Shown one piece after another: positions 13,501-28,394 of a stretch of DNA of 64,000 bases. Position numbers and translations under genes: made by a program. Positions within the stretch are counted from its first letter, which is position 1; every line of letters begins with the position of its first letter. The DNA is taken from the NCBI RefSeq assembly GCF_002443255.2, contig NW_019211456.1, positions 35,031,795 to 35,095,794 of the forward strand, given 5' to 3'. Source of the DNA: Varroa destructor. Its lineage: Eukaryota > Arthropoda > Arachnida > Mesostigmata > Varroidae. The notes beneath the pieces were generated by a model. The model was not told the DNA's origin. It saw only the letters and a program-made list of their open reading frames with translations, and did no database searches.

Positions 13501-16500
13501 ATAGCCTTCGTTACGTTAAAAGCTGTGAATGAAAATTCATAGAGAGTGCGACAAAAGTCACTTGGTAGTTATGAATGTAGATGTCAGTTTTATATGCTCA
13601 TTTCATAAACATTGTTAATCAATGTTTATGAAATGAGCATCTAAATAATAATGTTTAATGCAAAGCTTCAAATTTTTTGTGATAAAACAACACAATAGGG
13701 TGTTATGTTGAAGTCTTGTGAGATTCGAAGTTTGTTCAAAGCTACTAGAACGCCTTTGCTGACGTAACTAGAGGAATAACTTGTGCACCTAGGTCATATT
13801 ATATTTAATTTCATACATTGCTATGCTCTGTCTGTAGCAACTCATAAAGTTACATCCGCCCAGTATCTTTAAATCATTCACATATAGTATGGACGATTCG
13901 CCGTCAGGACCATTGCGTTTAGTGCGAAATTCGTTAAAAATTATGATTTTCTTTCGAGTGGTATGCTAAGAAATGAGTGCAATGGCACCGCGCAACGTGT
14001 ACAGCCTCGTCTGATCCATACATCTAAACCGACCAGGAAACTAAAAGAAAGGCCCAGCAAAAAGGTTTACCGAGGTAGAAAGAGTGATCCGTTAGCCTCC
14101 CAGACGTCCAATGACGACCATAGCTAGCCGTAAGCATACGCCTACGCGCATCATTATCCTTACGCTGAAGTGGCTTCGGTAATAAGCGCTGTTCTAAGGC
14201 GAGGATGTATTGGATTAACCGTTTGAAATAATGGCAAAGAAGTTGTCTGTATGCGTTATGTTTAACTCTACATTACCTAATGGAGAAAAACTTGTATATA
14301 GATCTTATCGTGTAAACATGAGAGGTAATTGGTAAATTTTAACGTAGGTCCCAGACAACGCATGAACGTCTTTACACAGACATAATATAGAATGAAACGT
14401 GTGATCAAGAGAAATACCGACAACGAAAGAAAACGGTAACATTATCATTAAGATACCTAACGTACCAATTGAGTACCAATAACTACTTGGTGACTGAGCT
14501 CGAAATGCTACCTATTCTATCTACCTCCATATTCAGTTGATATTAATTGGTATCAATCGAAGCAAGTGGGACAGATAATTAACAAAATCATCATTTTGGA
14601 ACATTATCGAACCTCTGTTGTAACCCAGGGCTTCTTCGACCGGTGGTCAAGTGCGGAGACGGGACCGCCAGTGAACACAATAATGACGGTAACTCAACGT
14701 AGTCGTTAAGGCGCCTTTAATCTGCATTTCCTATTACATTCGGCTTACAAGTAGGTCTGCTTCTACATCCTTATTGAGACCTGGGCAACGAAGCTGCGCG
14801 TGAATTCACTTTGTGGATCGCATCTCAAACGACCAAGTCTTAACCTGCTTGTTTTTTTATAATCGACATTTTAATCAAGTTAATGTGATAGAGTCTGAAG
14901 ACAACGCTGTTGTACTCAGCAGTACTTGCCTCAATTTAATCGCTTGCTATGCATGTAATTCCCCAACAGGAGAACGCACCTGTTCTTATTGAAAAAATAG
15001 CCCAATATTTCTATCCTATAAATAGAACAACTCCTTTTTTTTAACTAACAGGAGATCTCAGCCGGACAGTATAAAATCTCTTAAGAAAATGCTTAGCAAT
15101 TACGGATACTTAGCAGCACATGACCTATTGGTGCAGGTGTAGAGTAGCGATTTCATTCGTCCGTAGATCCCCAAAAATTCTGCATATAAATACCAATCAT
15201 TGCCGTACGGCATGACCTATTGTAATTCGCAGAGAGGGAAGCAGGTCTGGAGAATCTATAAGCTGCTATGGTGAATCATAAAATATTACGAGCTCTCGGC
15301 CTTCTTTTTTTTTTCGACTATCTTCTTGGATTTTTAGAGAGTGGAAAAGTTATTTTGGATGGACAGCATGGTCTTCGTACCGTCCGATGTTCTCCGCTTG
15401 TTCTATACTTCTGAAACAAATGCGACCTTGCCTTAACCGAGGAGGATAGTTTATCTATGCTTGGTTTCACAGCGATATTTAATACAGCACCAAAGGCTAA
15501 CTCGGTGTCTTTGGCTCACTGGAAGTACCGAGAAATACGCTCTAATGAGCCACATTTCAGTAACTGGCCCTACTCGAGCTATGCGATTGAGCTACAGAAG
15601 TGGTTCCGGGTTATACTGTGCTCTCCTCTGTATCGATTAGTGGCTTGCCCATATTCGGCAAACCCAAAATGACCTACAGACAACCTAGTTTTCACCTAGC
15701 TTCAGCAAAAGCCGTTTTCACTCTCAGTAAGTCCTGACTATTCTTCTATATGTCTGAGGATTGGAGGCGGACGTTCGAGAAGCGTGAAAAATAATGTTCT
15801 GACGTCAGATTCTACTCACGGCATCGGACGTGTTGCTATTTGATGCCAGAGCCTATGTACTTGGATGTAATCTTGGACTGTCGTTTAGCGAGCACAGTTC
15901 AAAAAGGAGGACGAAGATATTAGTGATAGCCACAACTATTGACAAATCATCGAAGTTCTTACTAAAAACGGCATTGACTCGTTTCAATCTCACGATAACT
16001 TTTATAGCTTCGTTTGATAACAGTTTCCGACAATTAACAACTATAGTCGTAACAACGAGACTGCCACTTCCAAACTAAGCCACAGAACGGAATGGCATAA
16101 GCATGAGATTTGTATGCTTACCGTGCTTTAAAAAAATACCTGCCATATTTGAGCGAAGGCCGAAATAGTTACCGTAAGCCAGAGTCTGTTGTTCATAACA
16201 GAAATTACGTCTGTTGTAACGGAATGCATAAATTTAACAGCGTTGCAATTGTATTTCACCGAAACGAAATCGTTTGATATGCTCAATAGATATCAGTTCA
16301 TATAATTCGAAAACCTTTGATTTGCAGGTTCTTAGAGAGGCGGGTCGGTGAGTCAGAGCTTGCCACAAGGGATCTAGTTAAGTTCAGAAAATTACAATAG
16401 CACCCAATACGGAATTTGGCATGACATAATTGCAGAAATGGACGGTCATGTTAAATACATCTGGTGTAGATGTTTCTTGCAACAAGTATATAAGCATTAT

Positions 16501-19500
16501 TTGAGCGAATTTCAGAGGGTCAAGTATAACTAAAATTGTCAAAATATTCGGAAATGTTTATTTAAAAATATAGCGTATGTTGAGCAAAATTCTTAAACCT
16601 GCGTGTCCTATGACAAGTTGAGTATCATCATTTGTTGATCGCGCGTCATCCACTGCTATCGATTGCGTTACAGCAGAAGGATGTTGCTTCACCGCCAGGT
16701 ACCCATGGAGGGTTTCAGTGCAAAATGATTCAGTTTTTTTTTTCATTTAGAATTTTATATCTTTACACTCTTCAGTCTCACACAGTATTGTCGAGGAATC
16801 TATAGCAAAACTACTCTAGACGAAAGCTGTCTTCAGATTACTGTACTAAAAGCAGGTTTTTATAAATAAACCTCGTATAGCCCTTAGTAGACAAACTTCG
16901 ACAAACGCCACAGGTATTTCAGGTACACGTCATATATCATAGAAATCATATAGATACCGTCGAAAAACGCTAAAGCAAGAGATCTAGTTGATGTAGTTTA
17001 TTCCCTAGTTTTCTTAGAAATTAAGGAATACGTTGTATTTTTGCCTAATAAGAAAATTGCAGTTATCGATATGGAAGTCAACCGCACGAACAGATGCGGC
17101 TCATTGGTGGGTAAAAGCAATTTCCCAGCCGATGTACACATTATGAATATTCGATATATGTCGTAAGTATCTTCTGAATCCCCTGCGCTCTATAATCTTA
17201 CGCCTCACACGTGACATGTTATGTCCCTCACTGTAGTTTGCTACACAGTAAATTTTCTGCGTGCTAACGACTCGTACCACGAGTAAACGAAAACGTCACT
17301 CGTGCCCGCTTTGAAAACTCCTGCAAGCAATAGCGCGCAGGCGCATACTCAAGGATCCCCTTATAGAATAGCGTCATGCAGAAGCGAATAGCAAAGTTGT
17401 GTTATAAATGGCCAATTTTAAGTTCTATAAAATCTTATATTGCTCATGCATAAAGGGTCTGTATATCTGCTTGCTGGAGATTCGAAGTCTCGTTATAGTC
17501 GCTGAAAGGCGACAGGAAGGAAGATAGTGTTATCTCACGCCGATTCATCTATGTAGCACATTTTCCTAAACGTTTGCTTACTAGATTCGTTTGACGATGA
17601 TTCTTTTCGAAGTTTTTTACCGAAGGCGAACATTTCAAGGTGTGCGTACCTTTTGTCCCCAGACAGTAAGTGTGTCGTCGCCATTGTCTTAACAACACAG
17701 TGTAAAACATTTGTACGTTTAGCAACGTGAATACCATTATATTTCACGCTCGTAATGTTTACACCATTACTTCTACAAAGGTTATGCATAATATCTATAT
17801 TATACCACTACATTATAATCACAAAAATAATTACTCACGTTAGACAACAAATAACGGCATTGACTTGCAACTTCAAGTGGTTTCAATAGTTTCATAATCG
17901 GATGCTTACCGATTAGTTTCATCGCTGCGAAAACATAACAGTAATGAACTTAAAAAATATATTCCTTCGTTAAGAAGCAGGCCCAGCATCTTTGGGCCAT
18001 CGAGTGGAGCTGTTTGGCAGAATCCTCTTTTGATAATCCGACCCTCATTAAAAAACACTATTACGTCATAGCTAGATTTACACAGCCGCCAAAGGGCCGT
18101 CAGTTTAGGCAATGAGCACGTTAACTTACTATCCAAAGCTCAGACGGTCGAAATCACAGCGAACGAAAATGTCAAAAGGTTAAGTTGACTAAAGTTTTTC
18201 AAACTAAGCGTTTCAGCTGAGCTAAATATTACGCAGGCACTAGTTTTTTTTTTTGCTTAACTTTATTGTTAACTGTCTGGCTGTTAAATGCTTTGTGAAG
18301 ATGTGTCATAGACTGGTCTCGCTCGCTTTTAATGAAGTATCCAATTTAATTTCTATATGGCGCATACGCTGAGACGAAGTGCTCGTGTACCAACAGCCCT
18401 ACCCCCCAAATATATTCAATTTTTCTTAAAGCCTCTATTTGATGCGGTTCGCCTTATGAAGCAGTGACCGGCTTATCAATGCACTATCTCCGGGAGTAAA
18501 ATCTATTTACTCATATGTTGTTTCACACAAATTTTCTGATGTCGGACCATAATCTAGAAAAGTAAAATCAGATGTGACTTGACGTAGGAGATTAATATTT
18601 TTTAGAGGTAACTTACCTTGTGCAGTGACAAATTGTAACATTGACTCACAGGCTTAGCCTAGCTTCCGTTATCGATGTTTTAACGTCGTTCAAAAACTGC
18701 TTTACCGCTGTTTTTCCGCTTTTTGACAGACATTGCTTGCAGCCTACTCCCAAAGGAATTTCATATCGTTCAAGCTAGAAAATCATCTGCAATCAATATA
18801 ATATTATAGATGAAAACTATGAAATTATAACCGACTGCTACTTGTGTAAGCTGTGTTGTTATTACGACTTTCGGCACCATATTGACGATGAATAAGTAAA
18901 TGCATACATCATAGCCACGGTATTATCTCCGAGGGCTTCATTAATTGGCAATGTTTATCCCTCCGTCGCAGTTAACTTACTAACTTAAATTAGAACACTA
19001 ACCAGCTTTAAGGCACAATAAAGATTAGACTTTTTAATTGGTCTAAAACATATCTTCTAAGAACTGTTTCAATGCAACAGCCTGAAAATTATAGACGGAC
19101 AAACTTGTCGACCCCGCCATTGCCCTAACTACCTAGATGTTTGGAACTTTATACAAGCCTTGATTCAAGCATATTCTTCAGTAGGACTGGTAAATCGTAA
19201 TGTTTAAAAACTGATTATGAAACCAATTTTTGATTGCCGGATTTTAGCGTTAAACACTAAGAAGCACCCTTTACAGCGAGAACTTTCATTAGCTGCTACT
19301 TCTTGCCATATAGCTTCGTTTATACTGTACTTTGGTTGGGTAATTAAAACGTTGACTAGGCTATACTCGCTGCCCCCGCGATAGCTAACCTTAGAAACAC
19401 GTTGTGGTCTAGGTTCGCACCCGAGCATAGACTTCATTTCGTGCTGGGGGCTACTCGTCCAGTGGAATGCCTAACAGCGATACCGGATGTAAAAAATCGA

Positions 19501-22500
19501 AACATGGAGATTGTATAGGTCGTAGGATTCACGGTGGTAAATACACAAGTGGGACAAGTGCAGATGATGTTTGGAATAAGAAGTTAGCCAATTTTTTTTT
19601 CAAATATGGCCTTCTTAGTTTATATCTCTATGTGAATAAGCCCTCTAAGTCGCCTCTTTTTAGGTATAACATTAAGGACCTGCCTTCGTTGGGAGTTTCT
19701 TTTGTGACTGTGAAAGTGAATCTTCCTTGACTCATCTGTGATTTCTCCAACAAATCTATAAAACGACACGGCAACGGTATAAACAGTTATTTACATTATA
19801 ATAATTTATTTTGTATTTTCTTATTTTTCTGGTTATTAATTTCTAGTAACTATTTTTGGCAACACTGGGCTGTTGTTTTTAGTTGAGAGTTAATTATTAC
19901 CATAGCAACGCACAAAGAGATGTGCATCGGCCACCCTTTAGCTCTCTTAGACCAGAAGAAACTATGTTAACTCCCTTACGCTAAGTAGTGTGCTTACACA
20001 AAAATGGTTTAGAAATACTTCAGCGTTAGGAAACACAAGTTATGTTGGTTTTAGGCCAAGCATCCTTGCTGACTTGCGTTCGATATTATTATTCATGAAC
20101 AAATTGGCGGAACCTGATAACGATTATTAATGTTTCAGGGGTCTATTATGTACAAATTGGTTTTCGCAACACAAAAGAGGAAAACTGATCCTGCTTTGCT
20201 TCGTGTTGAGTTGCGTGATCGGGCACAATAGATGCAAAACGCTGTCCCACGTAGGCCATCCTTAGGTTAAACCTGCAGACATGACAACCACCTATCCTCA
20301 AACGATATTGCGAGCAATACTAAAATTTGCGTACCATTCTAGATCTCCTAGTGCTGGCTGGATTGGAGCTGCCGCTTCTGAGCTATTTACAGAATCATTT
20401 CAAATATAGTGCAGCCGATACAGGCCATATGGCAATTTTACCGGCTTTCCAATTGAGAAAAGTTCCTAGAATAGCACGTGAAATCAAAGTCAAAATCGCC
20501 TTTATAATGGGTAGGTAATAAGATGGGTCAACGAATCAATGGGCACAATAATCTGATCACCCGCTGTCGGTACTTCACATATCCCTACCACTCTCAATTG
20601 TTTTTAAATATTATATATTTTAGAATACTCTATTAACAAATCTTCCTCCAACGCGCTTAGTTTCTTGTTTGTACTTTTTTGGGTAACGATGTCACACTCC
20701 GCAGTGGTATCGGCATTTTAGAGCAACTAAATTGTTGTAAGGTTTAACACAATATTTCGATTTCTACTAATAATTTTCAGTAAACATAAAAATAACTCAG
20801 TAATATGTTACACTTTATAAATGTCAAGTGATACATAATAAAATTATTACAATGTTAGCTACACTTATATAATATTATGCAGCACTTCTGTTTACAGAAA
20901 AAGATCAACTCCCAGGTTTGCCCGTTTCTGTGATCCGAATGCAAAAAAAAATCTAACATTGATGTCACTATAAAACCGAAATTTCATGAATAATATTTGT
21001 TGACTATAATAACTGCCTCAGTTAACGTATATTCATGCTTTCATTGGAGAATGCATCTTAGGCTAGAGGTAAACGTGCGATATTCTGTCTACGACAAGCC
21101 GAATCTCGCTGAAATCTACTCTTCGTCTCACCGTATATCTTTGAACGTTTTTTTCGATCAACTGGTGTCAAATGTTGACCTGGCGGAAAAGATACTTCGC
21201 CTAAAACCCAGCATCTATTAACGAGAAAGCTGGTCGAATTTTTAGGTCGCTGCGAATCTCTAGCGCTGGACCAAGCAGAGATCTAAGCTATAGCACTTAA
21301 AAACAGACATGGTCTTTTAGGTGCTAAATTATTATAATCATAATATTGACCGGACCAACAACATGGCTAACATATTTGGATAATATCATATAAAGAAAAG
21401 AAAAGCGTATTTTCATTCCATTTGTATAAAGCTTTATTGGATCGATGCTATTTTATTGACTGACTACTCATAGGTATTCGGGCCAACTCCAAGTAATTTT
21501 TATTCCATCAAAAAAGCCATAATATGTTCACAGTATTTCAGCACTTTTAACAATAGTAACATTAACATACGGTTTCATGTTTTAATTGTGTGTATTAATC
21601 CAGTTAACCGTTATGTGATTCAATGTTATATTTTAATCTGTGATTAGTCGTACACAATATGTGCACCGTGCACTTCGTAGCGCTCGCACTGTTCTCCGAT
21701 ATGGCGCAAATATTTTTAATTCAAATGAACATTTATAATTGTTCATGGGCGAGCTTGATTCACGCATGAATGGGACTTGTTTCCGTAAACACTCTGAGCA
21801 ACTACAAAATGAAATAAGCGAAACCCTGTAAGCGACTCACATTCTGCTCTGAACGACTTTCTCTAAGCACAGAGGCTTATTTGCAGACGCCTGCGCTTAA
21901 AAACGGTTAGTAGTTGTCTATTAAATATTAAAACGGCTGAAATCCCAGTTTTAAGATGGGTTTGGTTTATTAGAAAAAGCAAAACGTAAATTAGAATAAT
22001 TTTTGCCATATCGACTTGGTTTTCGCGACATCAGACGTAGTAGAGTTAACTTCTTGCTAAATAAAGGTATAAGCAACGCTGGACTCTATAGTTAATAGTA
22101 ATTGTTTTCCAACTAGTTCACAGTTGACTTCGTAAAATTTGCAGCTATCAAGAGCAGGGTTTTTTGATTTATTGTTTAAGCGAATATCGATTTATTTGGT
22201 GAAATCAATTTAGAAGGTAGTTACTTTAGGCCAGGCTGAATACAATGAACAAGCGCCATATTTATTTTGTGTGCAAAAGTATGTTTAAATGTTACTAACT
22301 AAACTTTTCTAGATTGATACACTTTACTAGAGAGACTGCTTAGCGAAAGTACTGCAGCACATCATGCCGCGTAATGCCTGAGGCATGTTCCACCACATTT
22401 TGTGCGGACGCACATAGCGTCTGGCAGATAAAAATCCGGTCCTACCACTATTGTAGTGGAGATGATTAAGCCCATGTACCGCAAAACGTGTAATTACTAT

Positions 22501-23800
22501 AAGCGATGCAGTCTTATAGAGTGTTTTAGGAATCCATGATTGATTCAGCCGAGTTTTTCGAGTGATGCCGATGAGAGGTGTTGCTACACTACCTGGATTC
22601 TATGAGAAACTACCGAAGTCACCATAATTTAAAACAGAGCCAGTGGCATCTGTAGAGACAATGCGGAGGGTATCGTACACCCTATTCGCTCATTGTACTT
22701 TGTCCTTGATGTGCTCTCTAAAGGCTGGGTCGTTCATAGGCACTTAAACGTACATCAAGCACTTGAGGCTAGTCACGTACTTAAAGGTCGCTTTGCCTCT
22801 ATGCTCGCAGCAGCAAGAGCAACCTCACGGCCTTTGTCTGTTTCATATTGATGACCAGTTACACCTCACCCAATTATAAAGAAAGCCTTGCTAGAGCTTG
22901 CTGCAAGAAGACAAGATCGTTAATAAAGCAGCGTCTTCACGTGTCCAGCTGGATCCTGAAGACGGAGGAGTCGGTCACTCCGCAGCAGAAAATGCTGTTG
23001 AATGGCGCACCGTCGGCTTAACCAAAATCCTCCGGTTGAGATTAATTACAATCACCCAGTAAGTACAATTATATCGATTAGTTCTGTTATTTTATTTGAA
23101 TATAGTTTTATCACTCTAAACAATTTGCTACAAAAACTGTGCACCCTGTTCACATTTTTCCAAGCATCATTTTCAAGACTGTCTGACAGATTTCCAGAAG
23201 GTTTCGCTGTAAGTTTTTAATTTCCTTTTTTGGTTGATGAAGCTCGCTAATATTTTTTATTTTTCGAAACGTCATCCATAAAACTTCCGAATAATTTCAT
23301 CAATTTCAAACTTATCTCTTATCGGATACACCTGAAACCCTATCTTTTATATCGTCTTTGCACTTCTGGTACATTTTCATATTTCTATACTTCTAAATAC
23401 ATTTACTTTCTTCAAAAGATGATCTGGGTTCACTTAATATTTCCCATTAATTACATTCTAAAAAGAAAGAATGAGAAGGTCATGACTCCTTAAACAATAT
23501 ATATATGTTTAAAGGTACCTTGTATACATAAATGCATAAGCGGCACGACTAAATCGAGAATTTTTTGTTTTGTTTTTACAACTGTACATAGTAACAAATA
23601 TTTCAACGAAATTGTTTGGATACGCCAGAATAATGTAGCACATTATTACCACAAGAACTGTGATCATTTCTGACAAATATATTTATTCAACATAAACCGT
23701 TTATCCATTTACACGCTGCTTTAATTCAGGACCTACACCACTCATGAGTCATAATATATTTTAATAACGACCCTGTGTCAAGCGATAGTGGTAAGTGTAA
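10580..23800. other. No identifiable gene
   Basis: Mostly AT-rich DNA with short open frames and no recognised domain. The hairpin at 13.6 kb is listed separately. 22330-23000 is GC-richer, with short broken frames on both strands, and may be a decayed element. I could not name a family. Confidence 0.45.
13594..13640. repeat. Perfect 21-bp inverted repeat, 5-base loop
   Basis: Arms 13594-13614 and 13620-13640 are exact reverse complements (ATGCTCATTTCATAAACATTG and its complement) around TTAAT. The sequence is unrelated to the hairpin at 6.0 kb but has the same arm length. Confidence 0.9.
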
Positions 23801-23814
23801 ACCCGTTAAATACG

Positions 23815-24260
23815 CTACATACAAAAAATTCCAGCGGAGTTAAATTTTGGGTTGATAACAGATCAGAAGTCTCAAAAATGCGAAGGCTTAAATCGGTCAG
23901 GAGGTTTCAAAGGTGCAAAAAGGCAAAAAAAATCTCAAGGATCATAATTATTACAGTTTATTTGGATAACGGAACTAGTTCATATTTTCCCTTCTAAAAC
24001 TGCTGCAAATTTCTGTGTCAAAAATCTAGGTTGATCAAGAATAGCTTTTTGAGCCTTTTAAATTTAAATCCAATGGAAGATCTTCCCTTCGTAAAAGTCC
24101 CCTCGAATTTTCTAGAAGCTACATGAAAGCTAGTAGTAGTGTAAGCTATTAAGTGATGGGCAAAAAGGAAGTCGTTAATCTTAATTGGGATCCATTTTAC
24201 CTGAAAAAATTGGATAATGGCTAAAATTTTTGTTTCGCCCATCTTGTATGGCACTTTAGT
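23815..24260. repeat. Diverged dispersed repeat, copy A
   Basis: Read by eye, this interval aligns collinearly and in the same orientation with 50930-51360. Shared anchors include TTTTGGG-TGATA, CAAAAATGC, GGCTTTTTGAG, GCAAAAA-GGAA, TTAATC and GGATAAT, at matching spacings. On the minus strand both copies keep a partly similar reading with an RLKK core. It looks like an old transposable-element fragment with many stops. More unexplained minus-strand open frame lies to the right (24537-24764), and may belong to the same element. Confidence 0.5.
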
Positions 24261-24914
24261 GTTTTAATTTTTACATTACGCTGACTTTTCCATGCATCTG
24301 CACTGCTGTAATAATGCTTCTCGACAATACCTGCTCTGAGACAAATATTTTTGTGTTCTGACAATCTTGAGGAAATCACCGAAAAATATGGGCATATACA
24401 GGCTAATGGTATCAAACATTCTCTAAGTCAGAAGCTTCTAAATTAACTTTTAACGTAGAAATTCTCAAAATGTAATTGGCTAACGTTATGTTTATCCTAG
24501 CTCAGCCAAAATATATCCACTTAACAAATAATGGGTTTAACTAGCAGACATCCTACAACCGTCCAAAGTTGCAATTTTCAGGGCTATTTCCTCAGATCTG
24601 AATGTACCTCTTTCCGACAATATAGCACCTAGCATTGATTGTTCATATTGCTTTAATTTCCTGATTTCAAGGCGATCATCAGCAGGCCATGTGCATATTG
24701 CAAGTAAAGCTAAGTCTATCAGACCAATTTTTCTGTGGCTTAAACAGTTCCTTCTTGTTCTCAAAAAAAAATATAAATTTATTGTTTAGAGTCTATTTCG
24801 AGATTTTAGTTGAAAGTATGCGACATTTTCCTAACATTTGCCTTCGCATTTTTGCAATGCTTTCTGGTCGTCAAACAGTTTACAAGCGCTTGCTCGCCAG
24901 TGTCAATGAATAGG

Positions 24915-27900
24915 CTTTTAATGATTGGGTTAATTTCAGATAATATCAATCAATAACAAATCCAGAGTTTACCCAACGATGTATCAAGATGATATACATG
25001 CAATTTAATATGGTTTCTCATGTATGTTCTGTAATAAGGCATGGATGCGGACTTGGTAAAGATGGATTGTTACTTGTGTTACATTTGTCTGAAACGTACT
25101 GGTATCGTTAGTAAATCGTTAAAACTGGAACGAACTTTTAATTAGTAATACGGAGCTGTACCCCCTTCGTATAGTTTCGTAGAAAAAAGTTGCTAGCTGA
25201 GCCATAGAACTAATTCGAATTTTTGACGGCTTTTTCAGTTCCGTAAAAAAAAAAGACTATTTTTTTTGTTTCGATTGCGTCAAGTATTTAGTTGTACGGG
25301 TTTGCTATTTGACTAGGGTGACAAATCTTCCGGAGACATAACAGAAATGCATTTCGAACGAGTGCACATCAAAACCTAACAGTGCGGTGCTCGTACTCAG
25401 CAAAAGCAAGTACAACAACAACAATAAGAAATCGGAACCCTGCAGTCGGATTAAAATCCGATGAGATACAGAAAAACGGTGATTGGCAACTGTATCAGAT
25501 ACTGCTTAGCATATTTTACAACAGGTATCTATAGTAATATGTACCGTCCCTTTGATATTTAACACTATGAATTGCGATAAAGTTATTTTTATCTATGGAA
25601 AACTAATGTAGAATAAAATGCAATGGTAATGTATCATATGTAAACATGAAATGGATCGTTACGCAAATATCTTTGTGTAGAAGCTAACCGTATTAAATAT
25701 ATCATCCAAACAAATGTGAGGCAGATTGTTTAGTATTTGTTTTCTCGATTGCCCTAAATAACTGGTTTTCACGACTTTACGGTGATGTAACCAATTTTTG
25801 TTTAATGGCATACGTCTGTGAAGTTCAAATCATACTATTACAGTGCGCCGGCCCCATCAATGAGATAAGATTGACCGATACACTTTTTGTTAAAAAAAAA
25901 AAATAAATCAGTGACTGCAATTTAAAGCCCCGGTGTTTCACGTATGTATAGGTCATTCGTATAAAATGAATACAATCAATTCGTGGTTAACTTGTATTAT
26001 CGATATCGTGGGTAACTTGTAGTAATCGATAGTGCCATTACCTTTTCGTGGGATGTGCTGCTTTCGCGAAAACTATTTTAGTAATACTTGCTGACGTGCG
26101 GAAAAGGATGTCATTTTGCGGGGTAACCTGTACTAGCACGAACGAACGTCTGCCAACCTATAATGCTAGCCTGGCATACGACAGCCTTTGCCATGTGTGG
26201 CCTAGTCAGACAACATCTGTCAAAACTCTGCAAAAGGTAGAGCGGAAGGATATTATGCGCTTACCGTGATCTTCATAGTTTGCATCGAAAACTGACCACG
26301 TTTCCCGATCATCGAAAAATTAAACGCGTAACGTTACATTAAGATTTCCATAAACTAGCAGGACGAATTCTTTTAACAAAATAAAATTAATGATTTGAGA
26401 TGGTCATGAAGAATAATGGCGAATATATAGTAAACAAATTAACCGTTAAAATGAGAGTATTACGTTACGTTTCCCCTAACAAATAAAAAACTGATATTTT
26501 TTCCTAAATAACCTGTTAAATTGGTAAAGAGTGCCTATGCTAGGATGGCTTGCGCCTTGGAAGCTCCAAACTGGGAGCGCGCCGATATCCATTTGCCTGC
26601 TAGTAATAGCTACGTTGATTGCTATAATTTCGTGGCAGTGTGTCTTGCTCACTTGGACATTTTGTGCATGTCCGATGACGTTCTTTTTGCCTCTGTAGCA
26701 GTGTACTCTTTTTCTTCTGTCACCCGAAAAGATGAACATTTACCTAGATGTCTTTACTAGACATTTACTAGATGTCTTTCTGCGGGAAAATTTTAAGAAT
26801 TAAGCCTTAAATACCCCGCGTCGTTGCTGCTAAACAATTTTCTACAGAGACAACGCCAGCAGAAAAACGATGCTAAGATGTTCTACAAAATCAGAGTTCG
26901 AATTACCTGCAAGGGTGAGGCGTTATGGAAGCGATCCTGCTCTTCAGACATTATTTTGGTATATTCCCATCTAAGAAGCTCACTCCTAGGATGTGGCGCA
27001 AGCCATTTCATGTTCGCCACTTTTTTGCTAATTCGCACACATGTAAATACTTTTGTCAATTTTCATCGAATTTCGTCAGCGTCGTTTTCCGCTTGCACCT
27101 TTTTCATTTTGGCATAAGCGGATGTCACGGGCAAGTAGAACCGAATGAATACGGGCATTAAGAAAAAAACGGATCTAATTTTTAGCAATGATTGCCCATA
27201 ATTTTCGTCTCTAGGAATAAAAAAAACATTATTTTTTATACTTCTTCGCAGTATAAAATTAATATGTAAGTACTGTTCAATCGAGTTAAAATTCGGCCTG
27301 TAAGTCACAAATCGATGATACCTTAAACTAAAAAAACCCGCGTAAGCAATGAGTCAACTCCGGCAAAATATGCAGCATTTTTAGAACACTTACAAGTGAA
27401 GTTTTTTTATGAATGCTTTTCAGTTCTTGCTAAGAGTGTGTAATAATTTTATGCAATTACAATGTTTTGGGATACTCCTTGTAGATTCATTATTAGATGC
27501 TTGAATACTTGATTATTTAAACTTGTATTTAATTTTCTCCGTTCTCAATAAAATTAGACAACTTACTTCTGGGCCAGTTTAATCCTACTACACATTTAGG
27601 TTTCAATTCTTTTAATGTGCAACATCCTTTATGCTCCATCAAGAAAAGAGTGGCATCTTCAGTCCACCAAAAGCATGATCAACTAGAAGCTACCGACCTC
27701 TACTACGTCATTTCTTAATACTCTTTGTATTAGAGTTTTTCAAAAAAGATGAAATTTGTACCCGAAATCTACTAGAGGACCGCTTATAATATAGTCTGCA
27801 ACTAACTTATGACGCAGCTTAAGACGCAGGCCACTTTTAATATATTCTTCCCAGTGTTCTTCTTAATATTGCAGATTTGAATTGTACGTAATTCGAAAAT

Positions 27901-28390
27901 AAGAACTGAATTACAATGGAATGATTACGTGTATTCCGAACTGTTGATTAGCGCGTAACGACGTCGTTGCGCCTGATTAGCAGCCTAGATAGATCAAAGT
28001 ACTGCACACCAATGCTGCTAATTGCCGCAGCCTGACATATCGATTGCAGATAGAGCCCGAAAAACACCGTACAAGAGGTAATGCTGGTAAATCATCTTTT
28101 AGTAAATTGGTTTCTATGGATTACTTCCATAGAACGTTTTGTTAGGAAAGCCAACCCGTTTAAATTGCTAACTCTTTAATATTGGGGTCTTGAAACTGAT
28201 CTACATAAATATTGAGTTTCCGTTTTCAACGGCAATTATCTCTTCTTGCGCTCTAAATGCCCACGTACCTATATATTATATCTGGCATTAGAAAAGCTAC
28301 TGCATCTTGACGCAACTAGAATTTTACCAGTTAATAATAATAATCAAGTAAATTAGACGGAACTTTTTAATATGTGTACATCTTGTTTAA
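24915..28390. other. No identifiable gene
   Basis: AT-rich DNA downstream of the COX4 poly(A) signal. Open frames of up to 97 codons overlap on both strands near 26.5-27.3 kb and look like chance. The only distinct structure is the tandem duplication at 25981. Confidence 0.5.
25981..26031. repeat. Short tandem duplication (25/26-bp unit, two copies)
   Basis: TCGTGGTTAACTTGTATTAT at 25981 is repeated at 26006 with a few differences. Both units end TCGATA. It is a local duplication with no further copies seen. Confidence 0.75.
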
Positions 28391-28394
28391 AGTG

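Noticed and set aside
20327..20518. 63-codon frame between an acceptor-like CATTCTAG and a donor-like GTAGGT
   Set aside because: The signals are weak and the translation matches nothing known. It is not distinguishable from chance.
22330..23000. GC-richer stretch suspected to be a retroelement
   Set aside because: Frames are broken on both strands, and I could find no reverse transcriptase, integrase or terminal repeat to support a family.
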